Source: Acidobacteriota bacterium | GTDB lineage: Bacteria > Acidobacteriota > Terriglobia > Terriglobales > SCQP01 | Direction: 5' to 3' | Assembly: GCA_021789895.1 (NCBI GenBank) | Contig: JAJYIU010000003.1 | Location: forward strand, 98,271-162,270 | DNA length: 64,000 bases | Shown: piece after piece, positions 18,611-27,675 of the stretch | How positions within the stretch are numbered: the stretch's first letter is position 1 | Layout of the letters: each line of letters starts with the position of its first letter | Program-made: the position numbers and the translations under genes | Notes under the pieces: generated by a model | The model's input: the letters and a program-made list of their open reading frames with translations, nothing else | Told to the model about the DNA's origin: nothing | Databases searched by the model: none

Positions 18611-20962
18611 ATGAGCCTAATCATCCAAGCGAACTTCTCCCGGCCCATGCCATTTTGGCGCGCTGCACTGATGACGTGCTGGATTCTGCTGCTGATTACG
18701 CTGAAAAGCCCGGCTCAGCGCCCGGGAGCCGCGCCCGCTTTGCACTGGGTCAACGTCTTCGCCGGGACCGCGCCCACTCCCAAGGGACGGTTTGGCAAGT
18801 TCGGTAATGGCGGCGATGTTTTTCCCGGCGCAACCACCCCCTTCGGCATGGTCCAGTTCAGTCCCGATACGGACACCCCCATGCCCGGCGGCTACTTTTA
18901 TCCCGACCACCGCATCACCGGATTCAGCCTGGATCACTACAGCGGCCGCGGCTGCATGTACGAAGAGGATATCGGTTTTCTTCCGGTCCCCCATGGCCCT
19001 CCGTTCGCGGCGTTTCCAGACCGCATTTCAGCCCGCTTCGCGCATCGCGATGAGCGGGCCAATCCCGGCTTTTACCGGGTCCGCTTGCGGAACGGCCTGG
19101 TAGTCAGGCTCACGGCAGCCCCGCGCGCCGGCGTGGCGGCCTTCACCTTTCCCGGCATTCGCGGCAGCATCCTGATCAACCTCGGCCATAGCGCCCGCGG
19201 CACGCAGGCTTCCGGCTTGCGTTTCATCAGCCAACGCGAAATCGCCGGCTGGGCGCAGACGCAGATCGGCTGCGGCAAACCCGGTTACCGCGTTTATTTC
19301 GACGCAGTCTTCAATCGCGCACCGGCGCCCTTTGGTGTCTGGCAAAACGGCAAATTGCAGCCCGGCGGACGGCAGGCGGCGGGGCCCGGCGCCGGCGCCT
19401 ATCTCAGCTTTCCTTCCTCCGGAGCGCGGACTACGGTTTTGATGAAGGTTGGGCTTTCCTACGTCAGCCTGGCCAATGCCCGCCTGAACCGCCGGACAGA
19501 ATGTCCCGGCTGGGATTTTGCGGCGCTCCGCCGCCGCGCGGAACGGCGCTGGGACCGGGCGCTGGGCCGCATCGCGGTGCTGGGCGGAAGTAATCGCGGA
19601 AAGCGCATCTTTTACACCGCCTTCTATCACACCCTGCTGGAACCCAATCTTTTCAGCGACGCCAATGGCCAGTATCCGGGTTTCGACGGGCGCATCCACC
19701 GGCTGCCACCGGGGCACCGGCAGTACGACAACATCTCCGGCTGGGATTTTTACCGCTCGCAGGCGCCGCTGCTTGGGTTTTTCTTTCCCGCGGTGGCTTC
19801 GGATATCGCGCAATCATTAGTGAACGACGCCGAACAAGACCCGGGCGGCGGCATCCCGCGCTGGGAACAGATCAATCACAACTCCAATGGCATGGTCGGG
19901 GATGGCAACCTGCCGCTGATCGCCAACCTGTTCGCCTTCGGCGGCCGCCGCTTCGATCGCCCTGCCGCGCTCCAGGCGATGTTGCGCAACGCGCTTAAGC
20001 CTGCCACCCGCTCAGATGGGCATCCCGTGCGGCCACATTTGAAAAGCTATCTGCGCCTCGGCTGGGTTCCGGCCGGCCGTATGCGCACTAGCGCGTCGGC
20101 CACGCTGGAGTACGCCAATGCGGATTTCGCCGCCGCGCAATTCTCGCTGAAATTAGGCGACCGCCGCGACGCGATCATCTTGCTGCGCCACTCCCGCTAC
20201 TGGCGGCATCTCTTCAACCCCCATACGCGCTACCTGCAGCCCCGCGAGGCCGACGGCAGTTGGCCGCCGGAAGCGCCGGCCAGCGGTCACGGCTGGTCGG
20301 AAGGTTCGAGTGCGCAATATACCTGGATGGTGCCGTATGATTTGCCCGGCCTGATTGCGCGCCTGGGGGGGGCTAAGGCGGCTGCCCGGCGCCTGGACAC
20401 CTTTTTCGAGCAACTCAATTCCGGCGCTCACAGCCGCCACTATTTCCACGGCAACGAGCCGGGCGAGTCCTCTCCCTGGATTTACGACTTTCTCGATCGG
20501 CCATGGGAGACGCAGCGCCTCGTCCGCCGCATTCAAACCACGCTGTGGCAGGATAGCCCGCAGGGCCTGCCCGGCAACGATGATGGCGGGGCGATGTCGA
20601 GTTGGTATGTTTTCTCGGCGCTGGGCCTCTACCCGGAAATCCCCGGGGTCGGCGGATTCGTCATCGGCAGCCCGATGTTTCCCAAGGTCACGCTGCGCCT
20701 GGCCCACCGCCGCATCTGGACCATCAGCGGCACAGGCGCCGGCCCGACGGCGCCCTACGTGCGATCACTGAAAATTAATGGGCGCGCCAGCGCATCGCTC
20801 TGGCTGCCGCTCTCCGCCGCTCTGAAGCACCGGCGGCTGGCGCTGCGCTTCCAACTGGCATCACAACCGGATCGCGCCTGGGGCGCGGCTAAAGCCGACC
20901 GGCCACCGTCATTTTTTCCGCCTTTCCGAACGGGCACGGCGGCCAGCACTGCGCCCCGCTAG
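18611..20962 (+). CDS. Glycoside hydrolase family 92 alpha-mannosidase, copy 1
   Basis: A 783-residue calcium-dependent inverting exo-alpha-mannosidase, a family best known for alpha-1,2-mannosidases acting on high-mannose glycans and yeast mannan. A signal peptide runs to about SPAQ (residue 36). The N-terminal beta-sandwich shows GGDVFPGATTPFGMVQFSPDT and GFSLDHYSGRGC. The catalytic (alpha/alpha)6 domain carries GWDFYRSQAPLL, HGWSEGSSAQYTW, FHGNEPGESSPW and the calcium/catalytic block GNDDGGAMSSWYVFSALGLYP. The start is fixed by AGGAG eight bases upstream of ATG. GH2 follows after 20 bp, so the two form an operon, probably governed by the motif at 18558. Confidence 0.95.
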   Translation: MSLIIQANFSRPMPFWRAALMTCWILLLITLKSPAQRPGAAPALHWVNVFAGTAPTPKGRFGKFGNGGDVFPGATTPFGMVQFSPDTDTPMPGGYFYPDHRITGFSLDHYSGRGCMYEEDIGFLPVPHGPPFAAFPDRISARFAHRDERANPGFYRVRLRNGLVVRLTAAPRAGVAAFTFPGIRGSILINLGHSARGTQASGLRFISQREIAGWAQTQIGCGKPGYRVYFDAVFNRAPAPFGVWQNGKLQPGGRQAAGPGAGAYLSFPSSGARTTVLMKVGLSYVSLANARLNRRTECPGWDFAALRRRAERRWDRALGRIAVLGGSNRGKRIFYTAFYHTLLEPNLFSDANGQYPGFDGRIHRLPPGHRQYDNISGWDFYRSQAPLLGFFFPAVASDIAQSLVNDAEQDPGGGIPRWEQINHNSNGMVGDGNLPLIANLFAFGGRRFDRPAALQAMLRNALKPATRSDGHPVRPHLKSYLRLGWVPAGRMRTSASATLEYANADFAAAQFSLKLGDRRDAIILLRHSRYWRHLFNPHTRYLQPREADGSWPPEAPASGHGWSEGSSAQYTWMVPYDLPGLIARLGGAKAAARRLDTFFEQLNSGAHSRHYFHGNEPGESSPWIYDFLDRPWETQRLVRRIQTTLWQDSPQGLPGNDDGGAMSSWYVFSALGLYPEIPGVGGFVIGSPMFPKVTLRLAHRRIWTISGTGAGPTAPYVRSLKINGRASASLWLPLSAALKHRRLALRFQLASQPDRAWGAAKADRPPSFFPPFRTGTAASTAPR

Positions 20963-20982
20963 CCACCAGCCGCCTACGCATT

Positions 20983-23370
20983 ATGCCCAACCCTACCGTC
21001 CCAGCGTTCTCGCGCCGCGGCTTTCTTGCATCCGCCGCCGGCGCCGCCATCGCTGCCGGATCCGCGCTGCCCGGCTGGTCTTTTCCCTCCGAACGCAACT
21101 CTTTCAATTTTGCATTGGCCAGCATCGAATTGAATGACGGATGGCGGTTCGGCGGGCCGTTGCGCAACCGCGCCGCGCTGGACCCGGACTTTGACGACTC
21201 GGAATTTCAGCGCGTCAGCTTGCCGCATTGCGTTAGCCGTTTATCCTGGCAACGCTGGCAGCCGAAAAGCTGGGAGCGCGTTTGGATCTACCGGCGGCGC
21301 TTTGCGCTACCTCCTGCATTGCGCCATGGCCGATTGCTTTTGCACTTTGACGGCGTGATGACTGGCGTCACGCCGGTCATCAATGGCCGTGTGCTTGAAA
21401 AACATCTCGGCGGATATTTGCCTGTCCAATATGAAATTACCCGCCTGCTGGTGAAAGATGAAAATTTGCTGGCGCTGTTGCTCGATGCGCGCTGGAGCAA
21501 TACCCCGCCCGAGGGTTCCTCCCGGGGGCCGCGTTCGATCGACTATCTAGAACCGGGCGGACTTGTGCGCCCGGTCCGTCTCCTGGCGGTACCCGAAATT
21601 TTCATTCGCGAAGTGTTTGCCAAACCCCAACGGGTGCTCGATGCGGACCGGAGCCTGGAATTGCAATGCAGTTTGAACGCAGGTACCGCCGCCCCTCGTC
21701 CGCTGCGGCTGGTGGCCCGCTTGTTGCGGAATGAACGCGAGCTGGCGCGCACCGATTGTGCGCTCAAAATCGAGCGCCCGGGCGAACATGTCTTCCAGCT
21801 TCAGTTCGATCGCCTCGGCGAGCTGCGTCTCTGGTCGGTGGATGCGCCCCACCTGTACCATCTTGAGGTCGCGCTTCTGGACCGAGGGGGCCGCGCCTTC
21901 CAGCGATACCGAACCCGCATCGGATTTCGCGATACCCGTTTCGAGGTGGACGGCTTTTTCTTGAACGGCAGCCGACTGCGCTTGTTTGGCTTGGACCGGC
22001 ACGAGCTCTACCCGTATGTCGGATTCGCGATGCCGCCGCGGGTGTTGCGCCGCGATGCCCAGATCCTTCGCCGCCAGTTGCACTGCAATTTCGTACGCTG
22101 CTCGCATTACCCGCAATCGCCGTCCTTTCTCGACGCCTGTGATGAGTTGGGGCTGATGGTTTGGGAAGAGCTGCCGGGTTGGCAATACCTTGGCGACGAC
22201 GCCTGGAAAGAGCGCGCGGTGCGGGATGTGGGGGCAATGGTACGGCGCGACCGCAACCGCCCCTCGGTGGTGATCTGGGGGGTCCGGATCAACGAGTCCG
22301 CCAACGATCCCGCGCTCTATCGCCGCACGCGCGCGCTGGCTTATGAACTGGATGGCACCCGCCCCACTTCCGGCACCATGACGCGCCGCTCAACCCAAAA
22401 TTGGTATCAGGATGTTTTCGCCTTTGACGACTACCATGCCAATCCCGACGGCAGCGTCAACATTGCGCCGCCCTTGCCGGGCGTGCCTTATATGCTGGCG
22501 GAAGCGGTGGGGCAGTTCAACTACCGCGCGGGGCGCGGCTTCGATAGCGTTTACCGGCGTGGCGGCGATGCCTGGCTGGAGCGGCAACAGGCGTTGCGGC
22601 ATGCGCAGGCGCACAACAACGGCGCCGCCCATCCCCGCCTCAGCGGCGTCGTCGCCTGGTGCGCCTTCGACTACGGCAGCCTGATCAACTCCTACCAGGG
22701 AGTGAAATGCCCGGGCGTCGCCGACATCTTCCGTATCCCCAAACTGGGAGCTGCGTTCTATCTAACGCAGGGTGATCCGCGCCGGCGGCCGGTCATTGAA
22801 CCGAATTTCTACTGGGATTTCACCGCCGGCCCGCCGCTGCGCCCGGGCGAGCCGGCCGCGATCTTTTCCAATTGCGACCGTCTGGAACTGTATTTGGACG
22901 GCCGCCATGCCTTCACGCTCGCGCCCGACCGCGCGCAATTTCCGCATCTCCGGCATCCACCCTTTTTCGTCCGCCTCGAGTTGCGGCCGGAGGCGCGTCC
23001 GGAGCTGCGCATAGACGGCTTTACCGGCGGCCGGCGCGTCTTGTCGCGCTCCTTTTCCGCCGACACCACGCAGGATCGGTTGGTTGTATTCGCCGATGAC
23101 CGCGAGCTGGCCGGCGACGGCTCGGATGCCACCCGGCTGGCGTTTTTTGCCGCCGATAAATTCGGTGCGCTGCGGCCTTCCGCAGGCGGTGAAATCCGGC
23201 TGCGGATCGAAGGGCCGGGAGAAATCGTGGGCGACAATCCGTTTTCGCTGGCCGAAAATGGCGCCGGCGCAGTCTGGATCCGCGCCGCGGCACAAGGCGC
23301 GGGAACCGTCCGTGTCGTCGCCTCGCATTCCCGGCTGGGCGAGCGCGCAGTCTGCATTCAAGTCAAGTGA
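20983..23370 (+). CDS. Glycoside hydrolase family 2, Tat-exported, copy 1
   Basis: The 795-residue protein opens with a twin-arginine signal (SRRGFLASAAGAAIAAG). The sugar-binding sandwich, immunoglobulin-like domain and TIM barrel follow in the usual GH2 order. The general acid Glu438 sits in VVIWGVRINES, and Glu507 in YMLAEAVG is the likely nucleophile. A C-terminal domain of about 150 residues (RLELYLDGRHAFTL onward) looks like the extra beta-sandwich of bacterial GH2s. Possible activities are beta-galactosidase, beta-mannosidase or beta-glucuronidase. The pairing with GH92 makes a beta-linked core residue of an N-glycan or mannan an attractive target, but this is inferred. Confidence 0.93.
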   Translation: MPNPTVPAFSRRGFLASAAGAAIAAGSALPGWSFPSERNSFNFALASIELNDGWRFGGPLRNRAALDPDFDDSEFQRVSLPHCVSRLSWQRWQPKSWERVWIYRRRFALPPALRHGRLLLHFDGVMTGVTPVINGRVLEKHLGGYLPVQYEITRLLVKDENLLALLLDARWSNTPPEGSSRGPRSIDYLEPGGLVRPVRLLAVPEIFIREVFAKPQRVLDADRSLELQCSLNAGTAAPRPLRLVARLLRNERELARTDCALKIERPGEHVFQLQFDRLGELRLWSVDAPHLYHLEVALLDRGGRAFQRYRTRIGFRDTRFEVDGFFLNGSRLRLFGLDRHELYPYVGFAMPPRVLRRDAQILRRQLHCNFVRCSHYPQSPSFLDACDELGLMVWEELPGWQYLGDDAWKERAVRDVGAMVRRDRNRPSVVIWGVRINESANDPALYRRTRALAYELDGTRPTSGTMTRRSTQNWYQDVFAFDDYHANPDGSVNIAPPLPGVPYMLAEAVGQFNYRAGRGFDSVYRRGGDAWLERQQALRHAQAHNNGAAHPRLSGVVAWCAFDYGSLINSYQGVKCPGVADIFRIPKLGAAFYLTQGDPRRRPVIEPNFYWDFTAGPPLRPGEPAAIFSNCDRLELYLDGRHAFTLAPDRAQFPHLRHPPFFVRLELRPEARPELRIDGFTGGRRVLSRSFSADTTQDRLVVFADDRELAGDGSDATRLAFFAADKFGALRPSAGGEIRLRIEGPGEIVGDNPFSLAENGAGAVWIRAAAQGAGTVRVVASHSRLGERAVCIQVK

Positions 23371-23398
23371 AATGCAGTTGCAACCCGCTGCTTTTCGA

Positions 23399-24343
23399 TT
23401 ACCCGTGCGGCTTGCGCCTGCCGGCCCGCATGGCCTTCGCTCGATTGGCAATTTCGCGCTCGATCCAACCGTCGCCGGCGCCGGCCGGAACGTCGCGCCA
23501 TAGGCCCCAGCGCTCACGATGCGTCACCGCCTTTCCGGGCGCCAGATTGCCGAGCGGCCCCAGGCTCTCCAGCTCCAGCATCTGCGGATTGGTATAGACC
23601 TCGTAATGGCAGCCGAAATCGGGATATTCGGCTGCGGGTTGCGCTGGACCGGCCTGCTTGATGAAAAGATGCCCGCGGCGGTAATACGCCAGCCAGGCGC
23701 CGGCGTGGTGAATGCCTATTTTTTGCCAGGGATAATTCGTGCGCGGCCGGGTCAACTGCCGCAGGCTAAGATACTGTTGGCCGCGCACCCAACGCCGGTC
23801 GCTGAGATCGGTGTATGGCCAGATTATCAGGCTGCCGTTCGGCAGAAAATTTTTTGCTCCCCAGGGAGCCCGCGGCGGCAGCGGCAAAATAGCCGTTCCG
23901 CCGGGCGCCATCACGGAAATCGCCCAGGGCGCGAGGCGCAGCGCCCGCCGGCCCAGGTTGGCAATGCGATAGTTCACCTCCACGCCCGCTTCCGCCAGGC
24001 GCAGACGGATTTCCTTTTGCAGCCGCACGCCATCCGGCCAGGTTTCCGGCGGCGCCAGAAAGCTCACCATATCGCCGTTCCGCCGCATCTCGACCGGGGC
24101 GTGGTCGGGAAAATACGTGCGGGAGGTTTCGGGTGCGATCCACAAGCGGCCGCCGCCGAAATTAGCCCATTTTCTGCCGGCCGCGGCCAACTGCTCCGGA
24201 TAAACTTTGAATTCGTTTTCGTCGTTGTAAAAGCCAAACGCGATCACCCGCGGCCCCAGCCCGGTTAACACCTTCAACTCGACGATGCCATTGGATAGAC
24301 GGACTGCGCGATGCCCATGGAATTCGACCGATTCGATGTCCAT
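23399..24343 (-). CDS. DUF4380-like protein (galactose-mutarotase-like fold)
   Basis: The product resembles DUF4380 proteins, which look like carbohydrate-binding beta-sandwiches related to aldose epimerases. Characteristic text is HRAVRLSNGIVELKVLTGLGPRVIAFGFYNDENEF near the start, GRLWIAPETSRTYFPDHAPV, and GCHYEVYTNPQMLELESLGPL near the end. No catalytic role is established. I use ATG 24343, where the conserved domain begins; an in-frame ATG at 24583 would overlap the divergent GMC gene and add an unconserved 80-residue leader. No clear ribosome site precedes 24343. No export signal is seen. It is convergent with GH2 (28-bp gap) and shares a 151-bp divergent promoter region with the GMC operon. 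Confidence 0.75.
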   Translation of the reverse strand: MDIESVEFHGHRAVRLSNGIVELKVLTGLGPRVIAFGFYNDENEFKVYPEQLAAAGRKWANFGGGRLWIAPETSRTYFPDHAPVEMRRNGDMVSFLAPPETWPDGVRLQKEIRLRLAEAGVEVNYRIANLGRRALRLAPWAISVMAPGGTAILPLPPRAPWGAKNFLPNGSLIIWPYTDLSDRRWVRGQQYLSLRQLTRPRTNYPWQKIGIHHAGAWLAYYRRGHLFIKQAGPAQPAAEYPDFGCHYEVYTNPQMLELESLGPLGNLAPGKAVTHRERWGLWRDVPAGAGDGWIEREIANRAKAMRAGRRKPHG

Positions 24344-24494
24344 AACGGTACAGCATACGCGCAACCCGGGCGTGATGCGAGGTGGAACTGTTAAGCGGCC
24401 GTTTTTAGGCGGGGTCAATTCGTGCGATGATGCGCCGAAGCCGCCTCTGGGCGCATTCAGAGATCGCCAGGGCGCGTCAAAGGATTCAAGCCGC

Positions 24495-26114
24495 ATGGCA
24501 ACCAGGGAATATGACGTCTGCATAATCGGTTCAGGCGCAGCCGGCGGGGTGATGGCCAAAGAATTGTGCGAAGGCGGGGCCAAGGTGCTGATGCTGGAAG
24601 CGGGACAGCGGGTCGCTCCGGCGCAGTTTTTATCGCATACCTGGCCCTATAGCCTTCCCTACCGCGGCCTGCGCGGGGAAAAGCAGGCCCTGTTTTACCC
24701 GCCGGATATTGCCCGCGTGCGCTACGAATCGAGCGATCCGGTGAGCGTGGACCGCATTCGGGTGCTGGGCGGGCGGACGTTGCATTGGAACGCGGTGACG
24801 CTGCGCTATGCGGCGCGAGATTTTCAACCTTACTCCGCCGAAGGCATCGATGAAGACTGGCCGCTGAGCTACGCCGAAATGGAGCCTTATTACGATCGCA
24901 TCGAGCAAACCATCGGCGTTTGCGGGCAGGACGATCATCTGGAAATTTTGCCTGCAGGGCGGCATTATCTGCCGGCGATTCCCTGGCGCTGCAGCGAACA
25001 TCTGCTGCACCGGGCGACCCGCTCGATGGGGATCCCGTTGATTGCGGTGCGCAAGGCGGTGTTGACCCGGCCTTACGATAACCGCCCGCCTTGCCATTAT
25101 TGCGGCCATTGCATGACCGGCTGCGACGCCGAAGCGATTTTCACCTCGCCCGACTGCATGCTGCCCAAAGCGCGGGCTACCGGCAACTTCACCCTGCGCC
25201 AGAACGCCATCGCGCGCGAGTTGCTGGTGAACCGCGAAGGCCGGGTGAGCGGCGTGGCCTGGGTGGACCGCCGGACCAAAAAAGAAGATGTCGCCCGCGC
25301 CCGCATCTTCGTGGTCTGCGCCGCCACCGTGGAATCGGCGCGGCTGCTGCTGAATTCACGCTCGCCGCTCTTTCCCGACGGGCTGGCCAACGGCAACGGC
25401 ATGGTGGGGCGTTATCTGCATGGGCATTCGGGCGGCACGTTGTACATCTATTTGAAGGAACTCGAAGGCGTGAAGCCGTTCAATCAGGACGGCGCGACCG
25501 ACCACGTTTATATCCCGCGCTATAACCAACTCTTTGGCCGGCCGGCCTACAGCGGGGGGTGGGGCATCCAGGTGAACTTCGCCTCGTACATGTTTCCCCT
25601 TCAGGCGCACCGTATACGCGGCTATGGCGCGGACTACAAGCGGCAAGTGCGCGCGCTGCAGCCCGGTTTTCTGCACCTGGGCAGCTTCGCCAAAATACTC
25701 GCCCGTCCGGAAAATTACGTCGGCGTCGATCCCCATCGGACCGACGAATTCGGTATTCCCGTCCCGGTGGTGCATTTTCGCTTTGCCGGCAACGACTATG
25801 CGTTATGGCAGGACCTGAAGCGGAGCCTGCTGGAAATCGCTGGCCATCTGCGCGGCGCGACGGTGTTTCCACAGTTCGGGCGCACGCCGGGAGGCTTTGG
25901 CAGCCACGAAGTGGGAACCATTCGGATGGGGCGGGATCCGAAGACCTCGGTGCTCAATGCCTGGTGCCAGGCGCGGGAAGTGAAGAACCTGTTTGTCACC
26001 GACGGCAGTTGCTTCACCAGTTGCAGCGAGAAAAACCCTACTTTGACGATCATGGCGCTATCATTGCGTGCTGCCGGCTACATCCGGGAGCAGCGCCGGC
26101 GGGGGGAATTATGA
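24495..26114 (+). CDS. GMC-family FAD oxidoreductase (sugar/glycoside dehydrogenase large subunit)
   Basis: This 539-residue flavoprotein has the FAD-binding GSGAAGG motif at residues 12-18 and VLGGRTLHWNA at about 90-100. A cysteine cluster CHYCGHCMTGC (Cys200, 203, 206, 210) could hold a metal or iron-sulfur centre. The C-terminal GMC block reads TDGSCFTSCSEKNPTLTIMALSLR. Members with a subunit-3 partner oxidise sugars, for example glycosides at C3 or aldoses at C1, and pass electrons to a cytochrome or quinone. ATG 24495 has AAAGGA ten bases upstream. It overlaps the next gene by ATGA, so the two are translationally coupled. No cytochrome subunit is visible here. Confidence 0.9.
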   Translation: MATREYDVCIIGSGAAGGVMAKELCEGGAKVLMLEAGQRVAPAQFLSHTWPYSLPYRGLRGEKQALFYPPDIARVRYESSDPVSVDRIRVLGGRTLHWNAVTLRYAARDFQPYSAEGIDEDWPLSYAEMEPYYDRIEQTIGVCGQDDHLEILPAGRHYLPAIPWRCSEHLLHRATRSMGIPLIAVRKAVLTRPYDNRPPCHYCGHCMTGCDAEAIFTSPDCMLPKARATGNFTLRQNAIARELLVNREGRVSGVAWVDRRTKKEDVARARIFVVCAATVESARLLLNSRSPLFPDGLANGNGMVGRYLHGHSGGTLYIYLKELEGVKPFNQDGATDHVYIPRYNQLFGRPAYSGGWGIQVNFASYMFPLQAHRIRGYGADYKRQVRALQPGFLHLGSFAKILARPENYVGVDPHRTDEFGIPVPVVHFRFAGNDYALWQDLKRSLLEIAGHLRGATVFPQFGRTPGGFGSHEVGTIRMGRDPKTSVLNAWCQAREVKNLFVTDGSCFTSCSEKNPTLTIMALSLRAAGYIREQRRRGEL

Positions 26115-26734
26115 GCCCAGAGAAGCCTGGCAGGCGCGTGCCACGAACACCGGATCGGAAAATGAAGCGGCGAACCGCCGTGAAGATGGTCGCGCTCGGC
26201 GCGCTGGCCTCCGGCCCGCTGCTGGCCGGACTGCCTGCCGCCCGCGTCGCGGCCGCGGCCGGCGAGGACGGCAGCGGCCGGCTGCATTTTTTCACGCTCG
26301 AGGAAAATGCGCTGGCGGACCAGTTGATGGAGCGGATCATTCCCGCCGACGCGCATTCACCGGGGGCGCATGCGGCGCGCGTCAGCCGTTTTGCCGATTG
26401 GATGCTCGCCACCGGCAGCCGCTCCGCCCGCCGCCAGTGGCGGCAGGGCTTACGGCTCCTGCGGCAGGAAGCGGCGCGCAGCTCGCCGGCGGCGGCGTTG
26501 GCCAAGGCGGCCGCGAACGAAGCGCATCCGCGCACCGCGCTGGAAAAATTCTTCGCCGCCCTCAAATCCATGACCATCAACGGCTATTACACTTCGTCCA
26601 TCGGCATTCATCAGGATTTGCAATACCAGGGCAACACCTACCTGGGGTCATTCCCAGGCTGCACGATCCGCCGCCTGGCGCGCATCTCGCAAATCGCGCC
26701 GGCGCCCTCTTGCCGCGGAACGGCTGATTCCTAG
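26111..26734 (+). CDS. Gluconate 2-dehydrogenase subunit 3-like protein, Tat-exported
   Basis: The 207-residue protein starts inside the stop of the GMC gene (ATGA). It has a twin-arginine signal (KMKRRTAVKMVALGALASG), then an all-alpha domain with FFTLEENALADQLMERIIPADAHSPGA, the characteristic opening of the subunit-3 family. The end block is GYYTSSIGIHQDLQYQGNTYLG. Such subunits carry the folded flavoprotein through the Tat pathway and stabilise it, which fits the GMC partner having no signal of its own. No cofactor motif is visible. The pairing is strong evidence that the GMC enzyme works in the periplasm. Confidence 0.88.
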   Translation: MSPEKPGRRVPRTPDRKMKRRTAVKMVALGALASGPLLAGLPAARVAAAAGEDGSGRLHFFTLEENALADQLMERIIPADAHSPGAHAARVSRFADWMLATGSRSARRQWRQGLRLLRQEAARSSPAAALAKAAANEAHPRTALEKFFAALKSMTINGYYTSSIGIHQDLQYQGNTYLGSFPGCTIRRLARISQIAPAPSCRGTADS

Positions 26735-26751
26735 GCAAAAAGGAAGCAGGC

Positions 26752-27675
26752 ATGAAATTCAGCGTCAACACCATGGTCTGGACCACTCGCGTGGGCGAGC
26801 CGCAGGCGGCGCTGCTGGCGCGCATCCGGGAATGGGGCTTCGAGGGAGTGGAGTTGTTCCTCTCGCCCGAGGAACCCGCCGATCTGGCCGCCGTGCGCCG
26901 GCGGCTCGATGCGCTGGGCCTGGCGCGAACTGCCTGCTGCGTGCTGCCGCGCGCAGCCAATCTGGTGGACGCCGACCCCGCGGTACGGGCGCGCGGCAGG
27001 GAATTTCTCAAAACTTGCATTGAGCGCAGCGCGGAGATGGGCGCGACGCTGATCTGTGGACCGATTTATGCGGGCCTGGGAGTGATGACCGGCCGGCGGC
27101 GCAACGCGGCGGAATGGCATTGGGCGGTGGAGGGCCTGGCAAGCGCCGCCGAAGCCGCGCAATCCGCCGGTGTGCAGTTGTGCCTGGAACCGCTCAATCG
27201 CTTTGAAACTTATTTCTTGAATACATTGGCCGATGCGGCGCGCCTGGTCCAGGCGGTGGGCTCGCCGCAGGCGCGTATTCACTTCGATACGTTTCACGCC
27301 AACATCGAAGAACGAGACCCGGCCGCCGCATTGCGCTCGGCCGCTCCCTGGCTGGGACACGTGCACGCCTCGGAAAACGACCGCGGCACACCGGGCAGCG
27401 GCCATGTCGCGTGGCGCTCGATTCTCGGCGTGCTGCACGAGATCGGTTATGGCGGCTGGGTTTGCATCGAATCTTTCGCTCAACCCGAGCCGGAACTGGC
27501 GGCGGCCGCGGCCATCTGGCGAGACCTGGCCGATTCGGGAGACGAGTTGGCGTGCAATGGGCTGCATTTTCTGCAAAACCTGGCGCGCGAAATCGAGGCC
27601 ACGCCGCAAAACCGTCCCGCGGCGGTTGCTATGGGAGCCACGGCAATTCCCGCCGCGCCGCGGCCAAGATCATGA
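26752..27675 (+). CDS. Sugar isomerase/epimerase, xylose-isomerase-like TIM barrel
   Basis: The 307-residue protein matches the AP-endonuclease-2/ketose 3-epimerase family. Metal-binding residues can be placed: Glu in LCLEPLNRFETYFLNT, Asp and His in HFDTFHANIEE, His in GHVHASENDRGTPGSG and Glu in CIESFAQP. These are the same four positions used by D-tagatose/D-psicose 3-epimerases. It starts 17 bp after the subunit-3 gene and overlaps the FG-GAP gene by ATGA. Because the operon starts with a sugar dehydrogenase, the natural substrate could be a keto-sugar or keto-glycoside produced by that enzyme. No export signal is present, so it should act in the cytoplasm. Confidence 0.87.
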   Translation: MKFSVNTMVWTTRVGEPQAALLARIREWGFEGVELFLSPEEPADLAAVRRRLDALGLARTACCVLPRAANLVDADPAVRARGREFLKTCIERSAEMGATLICGPIYAGLGVMTGRRRNAAEWHWAVEGLASAAEAAQSAGVQLCLEPLNRFETYFLNTLADAARLVQAVGSPQARIHFDTFHANIEERDPAAALRSAAPWLGHVHASENDRGTPGSGHVAWRSILGVLHEIGYGGWVCIESFAQPEPELAAAAAIWRDLADSGDELACNGLHFLQNLAREIEATPQNRPAAVAMGATAIPAAPRPRS